NCBI GenBank assembly: GCA_035439505.1
Contig: DAORKJ010000117.1
Coordinates: forward strand, 1 to 10,856
Origin: UBA7236 sp035439505
Lineage (GTDB): Bacteria; Bacteroidota; Bacteroidia; Chitinophagales; BACL12
Direction of reading: 5' to 3'
DNA length: 10,856 bases
The first letter of the stretch is position 1. Every line of letters starts with the position of its first letter. Shown here one piece after another: positions 1-7,136 of this stretch. The position numbers were made by a program, and so were the translations under genes. The notes beneath the pieces are model-generated. The model saw only the letters and a list, made by a program, of their open reading frames with translations. It had not been told where the DNA came from and searched no databases.

Positions 1-376
1 CCCCTTTGTCCGCCTCGGAAAAGGGGTTGCAGCGAACCCTGAAGTAGAACAATTAAGATATTCTAAAATTTCCCAATTGATTCCAATAATAATTTCTTTA
101 CAACATCCAAAACCCAGCACACAAAAATTGTTCACTTCAGGGCTGTAAACTCAATAATAGCCCGGATCGCAGCGAAAACCCCACAGCGAGCTTTTTCAGC
201 GAGCGAGGAGTTGCAGCGAAGAGCCGGTGCCGAATGTAGATACGAAGTGGGAAGTCGATGCTCCCCTAAAGTAGAACAAGTTCATTTTACCACATCATTT
301 CATTCCATCACTTAACACTTCATTTTGACCTTTTTTAATATGACCTCAAACCAAAACTTGTTCACTTTAGGACTGT
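1..376. repeat. Two tandem ~228-bp repeat units with inverted arms (first unit cut by window edge)
   Basis: Each unit has a GC-rich module followed by an AT-rich spacer bounded by inverted arms. The left arms are 37-52 (CCCTGAAGTAGAACAA) and 264-279 (same, one change). The right arms are 128-146 (TTGTTCACTTCAGGGCTGT) and 358-376 (two changes). The left arms lie 227 bases apart and the right arms 230. Within a unit the arms pair over about 15 bp with one bulged base, across 75-78 bases. The GC-rich module (about 159-266) contains CAGCGA four times (170, 184, 197, 214) and ends with GTTGCAGCGAA at 210-220. That 11-mer recurs at 26-36, so the truncated left edge is the tail of an earlier module. 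Positions 1-26 fold as a hairpin (CCCCTTT with AAAGGGG, inner TCCG with CGGA). No gene is supported in 1-404. It looks like an interspersed intergenic repeat family, function unknown. Confidence 0.75.
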
Positions 377-471
377 GCCACCAACTTTTTATAATTAAAA
401 GCACATGATAATTTTTCTCTCCAATTCAATCCATCAACCAAGCCCCACCCCCATTTTCTCCTCCACCCACC

Positions 472-498
472 TTTTCCCACCCCAAAGCCTTACCTTTG
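472..498 (+). promoter_or_regulatory. Promoter of the ABC-F gene (TAnnTTTG -7 box)
   Basis: TACCTTTG at 491-498 is an exact match to the Bacteroidota -7 consensus TAnnTTTG. TTTTCCCAC lies at 472-480, roughly the -33 position, though it is not the usual TTG/TTTG. Only five bases (CGGCC) separate the -7 box from the GTG at 504, so transcription should begin at or within a base or two of the start codon. The same 9-mer and spacing recur before tRNA-Leu. Confidence 0.7.
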
Positions 499-503
499 CG
501 GCC

Positions 504-2414
504 GTGAATTATCTTACTGTTGAGGGGTTATCGAAGATTTATGATACGAAGGTGCTGTTTAATGGCATCTCGTTTAGTATTAATCGTGGTCAGAAAGTGG
601 CGCTGGTAGCCAGGAATGGTGCGGGGAAGTCGACACTATTGCGGATTATTATGGGGAAGGATATTGCTGATAGCGGCAAGGTGCAAGTGCATAAGAGTAT
701 CACAACCGGGTATTTGGAACAAGAACCCGCGCTGAATGAGAACCTCAGCATTATTGATAACGTGCTGAGCAGCGATGCGCCGGCGATTAAGGCCATTAAA
801 GCGTATGAACAGGCGTTGCTGGATCAGGAACATGATTATAACGACATCACCGCAGCCGCACTGGAACGGGCGCATGAGCAAATGGCGGTGCTGAATGCCT
901 GGGATTATGAATTGCGCATCAAACAAATTTTGTTTCAACTGAAAATTACGGACCTGGAACAAAAGGTGAGCACCTTGAGTGGTGGTCAGAAAAAAAGGAT
1001 TGCACTTTCCAAATTATTGATAGAGGAACCGGATTTTGTGATTATGGATGAGCCGACCAACCATCTGGACATCGGTATGGTGGAGTGGCTGGAGGAATAT
1101 TTGAGTCTGCGCAATATGACCTTGCTGTTGGTTACCCACGACCGCTATTTTTTAGATCGCGTGTGCACGGAAATTATTGAAATGGCGGATGGGCAAATTT
1201 TTCAGTATAAAGGCAATTATAGTTTATACGTGGAGAAAAAAGCGCATCGGGATATGGTTGAAGCTGCGGAATTGGATAAAGTAAAAAATACGTATCGCCG
1301 CGAATTGGAATGGGTGCGCCGCATGCCGAAAGCAAGAACTACAAAAAGTAAATCGCGCCTCGATGCGTTTGAAGATATCGCCGCAAAAGCTACCGCAAAA
1401 AAGAAGGAAGATCAATTGGTGCTCGACGTGAAAATGACTCGTATGGGTGGCAAAATTCTGGAAATGGTAAAGGTGAGTAAAAATTTCGGCGACCTGAAAA
1501 TTGTTGATCAGTTTATTTATTTATTTAAGCAGTACGATAAGGTTGGAATTGTCGGCAAAAATGGTGTTGGAAAAACTACTTTCCTGAATTTAATTATGGA
1601 ATTGGAAAAACCTTCTGCCGGAAAAATTACTACGGGTGAAACTATTATTTATGGTTATTATTCGCAGGAAGGTATGTTGATGAAAGAGGATAAACGTGTG
1701 ATTGAAGTGGTGAAAGACATAGCAGAATTTATTCCGCTTGCTGATGGCTCGAAACTGAGCGCTTCTCAGCTGTTGACACGATTCCAGTTTGAGCCGGAAA
1801 CACAATATACTTACGTTAGTAAATTAAGCGGTGGCGAAAAACGGCGCTTATATTTAATGACGATTTTAATTAAAAATCCGAATTTTTTAATTCTCGATGA
1901 ACCTACCAACGACCTCGATATTTTAACGCTGAGTATATTGGAAGAATTTCTCGCGGATTTTAAAGGGTGTTTATTAATTGTGAGTCACGACAGGTATTTT
2001 ATGGACCGATTGGTGGACCATTTATTTGTATTTGAAGGTGAAGGTGTTATTAAAGATTTTCCGGGCAATTATTCTGACTGGCGTGTGTATCAGGAAGCGA
2101 TGAAAGCGGAAAAACAAGAAGAACAAAAACAACTCAACAAAAAAGAAATTGTTGAAGAGAAAAAAATAGTTGAAGTAAAACCTGTTGAAGTAAAACGCAA
2201 AATGTCGTTTAAAGAAAAACGGGAGTTTGAAATGTTGGAAAATGAAATTGCGGAGCTGGAAATAAAAAAAGGTGATTTAGAAAAACAATTATTGGACGCC
2301 GGTTTATCGCATGAGGCGTTGTTTGATATTTCTGCACAGCTTACACAAACGATGAGCGCAATTGACGAAAAATCGATGCGCTGGCTCGAACTAAGCGAGA
2401 TGGAACGCGGATGA
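504..2414 (+). CDS. uup: ABC-F family ATPase, Uup-like (translation/ribosome-associated)
   Basis: A soluble protein with two ABC ATPase domains and no membrane segments, the layout of ABC-F proteins, which bind the ribosomal E site and act on stalled or misarranged translation complexes. Residues are counted from GTG 504 (636 aa). Domain 1 has a P-loop at 36-44 (ARNGAGKST), LSGGQ at 158-162 and Walker B ending DEPTNHLD near 182. Domain 2 has a P-loop at 351-359 (GKNGVGKTT), LSGGE at 441-445 and DEPTNDLD near 465. The linker between them carries the basic P-site-tRNA motif (ELEWVRRMPKARTTK, 267-281). The charged C-terminal tail (about 532-636) is a predicted coiled coil, typical of Uup. The first P-loop glycine is replaced by alanine. 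An ATG at 405 is in frame but adds 33 Pro/Ser-rich residues from a C-rich promoter region, whereas GTG 504 gives the family-like start MNYLTVEGLSK. Uup assignment rests on linker and tail, and true orthology is unproven. Confidence 0.93.
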   Translation: MNYLTVEGLSKIYDTKVLFNGISFSINRGQKVALVARNGAGKSTLLRIIMGKDIADSGKVQVHKSITTGYLEQEPALNENLSIIDNVLSSDAPAIKAIKAYEQALLDQEHDYNDITAAALERAHEQMAVLNAWDYELRIKQILFQLKITDLEQKVSTLSGGQKKRIALSKLLIEEPDFVIMDEPTNHLDIGMVEWLEEYLSLRNMTLLLVTHDRYFLDRVCTEIIEMADGQIFQYKGNYSLYVEKKAHRDMVEAAELDKVKNTYRRELEWVRRMPKARTTKSKSRLDAFEDIAAKATAKKKEDQLVLDVKMTRMGGKILEMVKVSKNFGDLKIVDQFIYLFKQYDKVGIVGKNGVGKTTFLNLIMELEKPSAGKITTGETIIYGYYSQEGMLMKEDKRVIEVVKDIAEFIPLADGSKLSASQLLTRFQFEPETQYTYVSKLSGGEKRRLYLMTILIKNPNFLILDEPTNDLDILTLSILEEFLADFKGCLLIVSHDRYFMDRLVDHLFVFEGEGVIKDFPGNYSDWRVYQEAMKAEKQEEQKQLNKKEIVEEKKIVEVKPVEVKRKMSFKEKREFEMLENEIAELEIKKGDLEKQLLDAGLSHEALFDISAQLTQTMSAIDEKSMRWLELSEMERG

Positions 2415-2544
2415 CACGGATTTAGCGGATTTTCGCGGATTTTTTATTAAAAAAACTTTGTTTTTTTAATTTGATATAAAAATTAATCCGCGAAAATCAG
2501 CGTCATCCGCGCCTGTCTGCCGCTAGGCAGGTCATCAGCGTTCC
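2402..2544. repeat. Palindromic repeat between convergent genes, overlapping both 3' ends; possible bidirectional terminator
   Basis: The outer arms are GGAACGCGGATGAC (2402-2415) and, read on the minus strand, GGAACGCTGATGAC (2544-2531), 13 of 14 identical. Inside, CGGATTTTCGCGGATT-type sequence at 2423-2443 pairs with AATCCGCGAAAATCAGCG from 2485. The centre is a perfect 10-bp hairpin, ATTAAAAAAA (2446-2455) with TTTTTTTAAT (2461-2470), loop CTTTG. A small hairpin (CTGCC 2517-2521 with GGCAG 2526-2530) sits between two near-identical copies of GTCATCCGCG (2502-2511, 2531-2540), as though inserted there. The A/T-rich centre flanked by stems could end transcription from both sides; this is inference. 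Confidence 0.75.
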
Positions 2545-3404
2545 TTTTCCTCGAATACTGACAGGATGGGGTAATGGGTTTTGGTGTTGCCGGAGTGCGG
2601 GAGGTTGTAGATGTCTTGCAGGGTGCGTAAAACATTATAATGGTTTATGATTTCATTATAATCGCCCCCAATAATATGTTGACCGGTGAAGGTGGTAATA
2701 ATATGGTCGCCGTCTTCTGCGTAACTGCCTTCGTCGAAAGTGAGTATAAACAGACTGTTATGTGTTTTAGCCCATTCGATATAGGGCTCAAAAAAGGTTT
2801 TCAGCCAGGCATCACCTTGGGCTATTGAACCGTCGTGCATGTCGTTGTCAAGATTGGGTATCACAAAACTCACCGTTGGCAATTCATTAAAATCGGTCGG
2901 AAATGCCGTAAAGGGCTGATTTAGTGCGGAGTCCACCTGATTGCGTTTGGGTCCCATCCAATTGGTAACTGGGTTGTGTTTGCGGACATATCGTTCAAAA
3001 ATTTCCCCATCGTATCCGGGATATGGTAAGCCTTCGCTGTAGGTGACAAACGTGAAACCCTCGTCTACCAATTGAGCGGCCAGATTAGGTGTTGTAAAAC
3101 TGCTTACCGGTTTGTCGTTTGTGGTAACCCCTTGATTATCGCCTGAAAAAAACATGATATAGTTCGGCTGACTAGGGTGACCAAGTGCATAACTGCGGGT
3201 AAAATTGGCGGTATTGGGGTCGCTCATGAGCTGGTGGATATAAGCTGCTGCGGAAGTATCTACCATAGTTGCATAATCGTGGTTTTCCATAAACACTACC
3301 ACAATATGGTCATACATCGGAAATGGTTGCTGCCCGGGCAGTTCCTCGCTGCAGGAAATATTTACCATTACACATAATAAACAAAGGCTGATAATCCATC
3401 TCAC
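2535..3404 (-). CDS. Exported phosphoesterase (acid phosphatase / phospholipase C-like, PF04185-type), probable lipoprotein
   Basis: Resembles the phosphoesterase family that includes AcpA-type acid phosphatases and phospholipases C, which hydrolyse phosphate esters outside the cytoplasm. Residues are counted from GTG 3404 (289 aa). Visible family features are HIVVVFMENHDY at 33-44 with the Glu-Asn pair (40-41), SQPNY at 78-82, a C-terminal NLDNDMHDG stretch at 184-192, and FDEG at 223-226 with its acidic pair. These match the pattern of metal-binding and catalytic positions in the superfamily. An in-frame ATG at 3482 would give 315 aa but puts 26 mostly polar or charged residues before the signal sequence. 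The GTG start gives RWIISLCLLCVMVNISC, a compact signal with Cys18 as possible lipidation site, although Asn at -3 makes the lipobox atypical. The protein is short for the family and the substrate cannot be told. The stop codon lies inside the 2402-2544 repeat. Confidence 0.85.
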   Translation of the reverse strand: MRWIISLCLLCVMVNISCSEELPGQQPFPMYDHIVVVFMENHDYATMVDTSAAAYIHQLMSDPNTANFTRSYALGHPSQPNYIMFFSGDNQGVTTNDKPVSSFTTPNLAAQLVDEGFTFVTYSEGLPYPGYDGEIFERYVRKHNPVTNWMGPKRNQVDSALNQPFTAFPTDFNELPTVSFVIPNLDNDMHDGSIAQGDAWLKTFFEPYIEWAKTHNSLFILTFDEGSYAEDGDHIITTFTGQHIIGGDYNEIINHYNVLRTLQDIYNLPHSGNTKTHYPILSVFEEKER

Positions 3405-3409
3405 AAGGG

Positions 3410-3417
3410 TAAAGATA
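3410..3417 (-). promoter_or_regulatory. Probable -7 box of the phosphoesterase gene
   Basis: The minus strand reads TATCTTTA, one base off the consensus TAnnTTTG, followed by five bases (CCCTT) and the GTG at 3404. The spacing is the same as for the ABC-F gene. No convincing -33 TTG was found upstream. If used, this box excludes the ATG at 3482, which lies upstream of it. Confidence 0.5.
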
Positions 3418-3526
3418 TAGTTTAATACACTATCCCTGCTGCACTTATCCGTCAAAAGCTTTTCCCTAATTACGGGTATCAAGGCCTACAAGGTAAACTG
3501 CATTATACTTTACCTACCACTCTCCA

Positions 3527-3553
3527 TTTTCCCACATATTTTTCTTACCTTTG
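3527..3553 (+). promoter_or_regulatory. Promoter of tRNA-Leu
   Basis: TACCTTTG at 3546-3553 matches the -7 consensus exactly, and TTTTCCCAC occupies 3527-3535, ten bases before it, exactly as upstream of the ABC-F gene. A start near 3560 would give the tRNA precursor a 5' leader of about 80 bases. There is no classical TTG -33 box at the expected distance. Confidence 0.65.
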
Positions 3554-3640
3554 CATCTCTTTTTAAAAAGGACCCGGTTGGCGGGCAAAAAGCGTGTTCT
3601 TTATTTGATTTTACATCAATATTGACATCCAACAACAAAA

Positions 3641-3725
3641 GCGGGTGTGGTGAAATTGGTAGACATACCAGACTTAGGATCTGGCGCCGCAAGGCATGGG
3701 GGTTCGAGTCCCTCCACCCGCACCA
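3641..3725 (+). tRNA. tRNA-Leu (anticodon TAG)
   Basis: An 85-base cloverleaf. The acceptor arm is GCGGGTG (3641-3647) paired with CACCCGC (3715-3721), then discriminator A and an encoded CCA (3723-3725). The anticodon stem CCAGA/TCTGG encloses loop CTTAGGA with anticodon TAG at 3675-3677, reading CUN leucine codons. The long variable arm (CGCCGCAAGGCATG region) marks a class II tRNA, as expected for leucine. The T-loop is TTCGAGT, and the T-stem contains one G-T wobble. Confidence 0.97.
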
Positions 3726-3733
3726 TAACCTCA

Positions 3734-3769
3734 ACAGAAAGTCTGAAGTCCTCAGGCTTTCTGTTTTTT
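3734..3769 (+). terminator. Intrinsic terminator after tRNA-Leu
   Basis: ACAGAAAGTCTGA (3734-3746) pairs with TCAGGCTTTCTGT (3752-3764) over 13 bp with one G-T wobble and a five-base loop (AGTCC), followed by a run of T to 3769. It starts nine bases after the tRNA CCA end. It separates the tRNA transcript from tig, so tig probably has its own promoter, unless read-through contributes. Confidence 0.9.
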
Positions 3770-3798
3770 ATACCAAAGGGAACGAAAAATCATTCTAA

Positions 3799-3806
3799 TA
3801 ACTTTA
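3799..3806 (+). promoter_or_regulatory. Possible -7 box of the tig-clpP-clpX operon
   Basis: TAACTTTA is one base off TAnnTTTG and lies 19 bases before the tig GTG, downstream of the tRNA terminator. That would leave a leader of roughly 12 bases. No TTG -33 element is seen at the expected distance, so this is a weak call based mainly on position. Confidence 0.4.
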
Positions 3807-3825
3807 CAATAATAATTTCCAAACA

Positions 3826-5202
3826 GTGAATATCTCAATCGACAACTTAGGCTTACAGCACAATTTGGTGCGTTTTACATTTACTAACGAAGATTACCGT
3901 GGTCGTTTCGACAAAGCATTAAAAGACCTTTCAAAAAAAGCACAGGTTCCGGGTTTCCGTCCGGGTCACGTGCCAATGGGTATGGTGAAAAAAATGTATG
4001 GCGATTCGGTTATTCTCGATGAGCTTTACAAAATGGTAAATGAGCAAATGAATGCTTATTTAAAAGAAAACAATCTCGAATTATTAGGTGATGCACTGCC
4101 GGTTGAAAACGACCTTGGCGTAGATTACAACGAGACAAAAACTTATGAATTTGTTTATGAAATTGGTGTTCAGCCTACCATTGACCTGAGCATTAATCTC
4201 AATAAAAATAAATCGTTAACCCGTTTCCGCATTCCGGCAAAACAGGAAGAAATTGACCAGGAATTTGAACGTATTGTACGCAAGTATGGTGAGCGCAAAG
4301 ATGTGGACAGCGTTGAAGAAAACGATGTGGTGTATGCGCATGTAAAAGAATTAAATGAAGATGGTTCAGCTACAGATGGTGGTGTGAATGTTGAAACTTA
4401 TTTCAACCTGCAGATGCTGAATGATGAGCATCAGAATTTATTTTTAGGTGGTAAACCCGGTGATGTTAAAAATATTGATGACCTGTTCATCGTCTTCAAA
4501 GGAGATAAAGTAAAAGTGGCGAAAAATATTCTCCATTTAACTGAGGCTACCGAAGAAACTGTGGTAAACATCAGCCCTAAATTCGAAATTAAGGTTGACC
4601 GTATTGCCCGTTTGTTCCCGGCAGAAATCAACGACGCGTTCTTTACAGAAATCAGCAAAGAGTTTGGCCCTATTGCCACTGAGACTGAATTACGTGAAAA
4701 AATTGCTGCGGCAATAGAGCAATATCACGACAGTTTAACGGAGGTTTCGCTTGAGAATGAATTATTTAAATATTTAATCGATACAACCGAAGTGCCCCTT
4801 CCGGATGTCTTCTTAAGGAAATGGTATAGTCAGACCAACCAAAAAGACAGCACAGCTGAAAACTTTGAGGCGGAATTTGCTGATTTTACTAATAAATTGA
4901 AACAATCGTTAATTTACCGTGAGGTGCAAAAATCGCATGAATTAAATGTGAGCAACGACGAAATTATTCAGGAAGCGTTGTTTGCGGTGCGCAGCAGTTA
5001 CGGACAAATGGGTGAAGATTTTGTGCAGTACATTTTACAAAGTCAGTTAAAAGACAAGGCTTTTGTAGAAAACATGCACGATCGCGTAGCACAAAAGAAG
5101 TTTTTTAACGTCATTAAAGAATACATCACTATTGAAGAACAGCCGACTACCCTGGAAGCTTTTCAACAACTAAACAAAACTGAAGAAGTGTATGCAGAAT
5201 AA
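3826..5202 (+). CDS. tig: Trigger factor (ribosome-associated chaperone)
   Basis: Trigger factor docks at the ribosomal exit tunnel and shields nascent chains. The protein is 458 residues, near the usual 430-480. The N-terminal ribosome-binding domain (about 1-115) carries the signature GFRPGHVP at 43-50. The middle segment (about 150-245) corresponds to the peptidyl-prolyl isomerase-like domain but is divergent, so isomerase activity is uncertain. The rest (about 250-440) is the mainly helical chaperone region. Translation starts at GTG 3826, which gives the expected MNISIDNLGLQ start; no upstream start fits the family and no Shine-Dalgarno is visible. The last 11 bases overlap clpP, and clpX follows, the classic tig-clpP-clpX arrangement linking folding of new proteins to regulated proteolysis. 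Identity is secure from motif, length and operon context. Confidence 0.97.
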   Translation: MNISIDNLGLQHNLVRFTFTNEDYRGRFDKALKDLSKKAQVPGFRPGHVPMGMVKKMYGDSVILDELYKMVNEQMNAYLKENNLELLGDALPVENDLGVDYNETKTYEFVYEIGVQPTIDLSINLNKNKSLTRFRIPAKQEEIDQEFERIVRKYGERKDVDSVEENDVVYAHVKELNEDGSATDGGVNVETYFNLQMLNDEHQNLFLGGKPGDVKNIDDLFIVFKGDKVKVAKNILHLTEATEETVVNISPKFEIKVDRIARLFPAEINDAFFTEISKEFGPIATETELREKIAAAIEQYHDSLTEVSLENELFKYLIDTTEVPLPDVFLRKWYSQTNQKDSTAENFEAEFADFTNKLKQSLIYREVQKSHELNVSNDEIIQEALFAVRSSYGQMGEDFVQYILQSQLKDKAFVENMHDRVAQKKFFNVIKEYITIEEQPTTLEAFQQLNKTEEVYAE

Positions 5203-5881
5203 CGAATTTCGCAAGTATGCGATCCAGCACATGGGCATGAGCAGTAACTCGCTCGATAGTTACATGAAAACACAAAGTATGCATGTAACCAATTTTACAC
5301 CATACATTATTGAAGAACGCCAGTTGAATGCGCAGGCACTCGACGTGTTTTCAAGATTAATGATGGACCGTATCATTTTTATGGGCACTGCCATCGACGA
5401 TTATGTTGCCAATGTAATCCAGGCGCAGCTATTATTTTTATCGAGTGTAGATGCAAAACGTGATATCCAGATTTATATTAATAGTCCGGGTGGCGTTGTG
5501 TATTCCGGTTTGGCTATATACGATACCATGCATTTTATTACCCCAGATGTAGCAACAATTTGCACCGGTATTGCCGCTTCAATGGCAGCCGTATTATTAT
5601 GTGCAGGTGCTCCGGGAAAACGTGCCGGTTTATCTCATTCACGCGTAATGATTCACCAGCCGCTAGGTGGTGCTCAAGGTCAGGCAAGTGATATGGAAAT
5701 CACCTTAAAGGAAATATTAAAACTCAAAACTGAGTTATATAATATTATCAGCAAGCACAGCGGTCAGCCTTTCGAAAAAGTAGAAAAAGACAGCGATCGC
5801 GATTATTGGATGCGTTCGGCTGAAGCTAAAGAGTATGGTATGATTGACGAGGTGTTGGTAAAAGACCCGAAAAAAGGGTAA
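5192..5881 (+). CDS. clpP: ATP-dependent Clp protease proteolytic subunit
   Basis: ClpP forms the double-heptamer serine protease chamber fed by ClpX or other Clp ATPases. It has 229 residues; E. coli ClpP has 207, the difference being a longer N-terminal stretch that may be removed as a propeptide. The catalytic triad is visible: Ser130 in GIAASMAA, His155 in MIHQPLGG (25 residues later, as in E. coli) and Asp204 in SDRDYW. The oxyanion-region motif INSPGG is at 96-101. Start ATG 5192 lies inside the end of tig with an 11-base overlap, suggesting translational coupling. An internal Met near residue 14 or 16 could also serve as start, so the N-terminus is less certain than the rest. Confidence 0.97.
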   Translation: MQNNEFRKYAIQHMGMSSNSLDSYMKTQSMHVTNFTPYIIEERQLNAQALDVFSRLMMDRIIFMGTAIDDYVANVIQAQLLFLSSVDAKRDIQIYINSPGGVVYSGLAIYDTMHFITPDVATICTGIAASMAAVLLCAGAPGKRAGLSHSRVMIHQPLGGAQGQASDMEITLKEILKLKTELYNIISKHSGQPFEKVEKDSDRDYWMRSAEAKEYGMIDEVLVKDPKKG

Positions 5882-5900
5882 ATTTGATTGAACAAGTTAC

Positions 5901-7136
5901 ATGAAGAAAAAAGAAACCGCCCATTGTTCATTCTGTCTGCGTCCGAAAGAGGATGTGAAGATGCTGATAGCAGGTCAGGAAGGACATATTTGTGAAACCT
6001 GTGTAAGCCAGGCTCAAACCTTGGTGGAAGAGGAATTACACGCCCCTGTAAAGCGTTACAAATTCGCATTGGCCAATTCCATGAAGCCACGTGCTATCAA
6101 AGAATTTCTTGATACTTACGTGATTGGTCAGGTAGAAGCCAAAAAGATTTTATCCGTTGCGGTTTACAACCATTATAAACGCCTTAATCAAAAAACGAAT
6201 GAGGATGTAGAGATTGAAAAGTCGAATATTATGGTGGTTGGTAGAACCGGAACAGGAAAAACCTTACTTGCGCGCTCTATCGCCAAGTTTTTGAATGTGC
6301 CGTTTGCGATTGTTGATGCTACTGTGTTTACTGAGGCCGGTTATGTGGGCGAGGACGTGGAAAGTATATTATCGCGTTTGCTCCAGGTTTGTAACTACGA
6401 CGTTGCTGCTGCCGAAAAAGGCATTGTATATATCGACGAAATAGATAAAATTGCGCGCAAAGGCGATAATCCTTCCATTACCCGTGATGTATCAGGTGAA
6501 GGTGTGCAACAGGCATTGTTAAAAATGCTTGAAGGCACCGAAGTGATGGTTCCACCGCAAGGGGGACGTAAACATCCGGAACAAAAAATGGTGAAGGTGA
6601 ATACGCAAAACATTCTGTTTATCTGCGGCGGTGCATTCGATGGTATCGAAAAAATTATTGCCCGACGCACAGATACTCAGCTCATAGGCTTCAAACGCCA
6701 AAACGATGCGGTAACTGCGGACAGAGAAAATTTATTGCAATACATTGCCCCTCAAGACTTAAAGGCATTCGGTTTAATTCCCGAACTCATTGGTCGTTTA
6801 CCGGTGCTCACACATCTTGATCCATTGGATGCTGATGTATTGAGAGCGATTCTCGTGCAACCTAAAAATGCCATCATCAAACAATACAAACAACTGTTTG
6901 AAATTGAGGATATCAATTTAATTATTGATGATGCCGTATTGGACTTTATTGTAGAAAAAGCTATTGATTTCAAACTCGGTGCTCGCGGCTTACGCTCTAT
7001 TTGTGAAGCCTTACTTACCGATGCAATGTTTGAACTGCCAAGTAATTCAGATATCAAAGATTTCCATCTTACCCTGGAATATGCAGTAAACAAATTCAAT
7101 CAATCGAAATTGAGTTTGTTGAAGATAGCCAGTTGA
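5901..7136 (+). CDS. clpX: ATP-dependent Clp protease ATP-binding subunit ClpX
   Basis: ClpX is the hexameric AAA+ unfoldase that recognises tagged substrates and threads them into ClpP. It has 411 residues, normal for the family. In order: zinc-binding domain with Cys9, Cys12, Cys31 and Cys34; Walker A GRTGTGKT at 114-121; pore loop GYVG at 147-150; Walker B IVYIDEID at 175-182; RKH pore loop at 223-225; IGF loop at 262-264 that docks on ClpP; sensor 2 GARGLR at 360-365. The Walker A second position is Arg where Pro or Glu is more common; the lysine and threonine are intact. The ATG lies 19 bases after the clpP stop, so it is probably in the same transcript. The IGF loop shows it is a ClpP partner. 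Confidence 0.98.
   Translation: MKKKETAHCSFCLRPKEDVKMLIAGQEGHICETCVSQAQTLVEEELHAPVKRYKFALANSMKPRAIKEFLDTYVIGQVEAKKILSVAVYNHYKRLNQKTNEDVEIEKSNIMVVGRTGTGKTLLARSIAKFLNVPFAIVDATVFTEAGYVGEDVESILSRLLQVCNYDVAAAEKGIVYIDEIDKIARKGDNPSITRDVSGEGVQQALLKMLEGTEVMVPPQGGRKHPEQKMVKVNTQNILFICGGAFDGIEKIIARRTDTQLIGFKRQNDAVTADRENLLQYIAPQDLKAFGLIPELIGRLPVLTHLDPLDADVLRAILVQPKNAIIKQYKQLFEIEDINLIIDDAVLDFIVEKAIDFKLGARGLRSICEALLTDAMFELPSNSDIKDFHLTLEYAVNKFNQSKLSLLKIAS

Noticed and set aside
1..376. Insertion-sequence remnant
   Set aside because: Inverted arms exist but no transposase fragment is visible in any frame, and no target duplications can be established from one locus.
405..503. 33-residue N-terminal extension of the ABC-F protein
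   Set aside because: Pro/Ser-rich translation of a C-rich, G-poor promoter region; it includes the -7 box, and family members start at the position of GTG 504.
6395..7099. Several open frames antisense to clpX, tig and the ABC-F gene
   Set aside because: Shadows of strongly coding frames; no promoter boxes, no family-like motifs.
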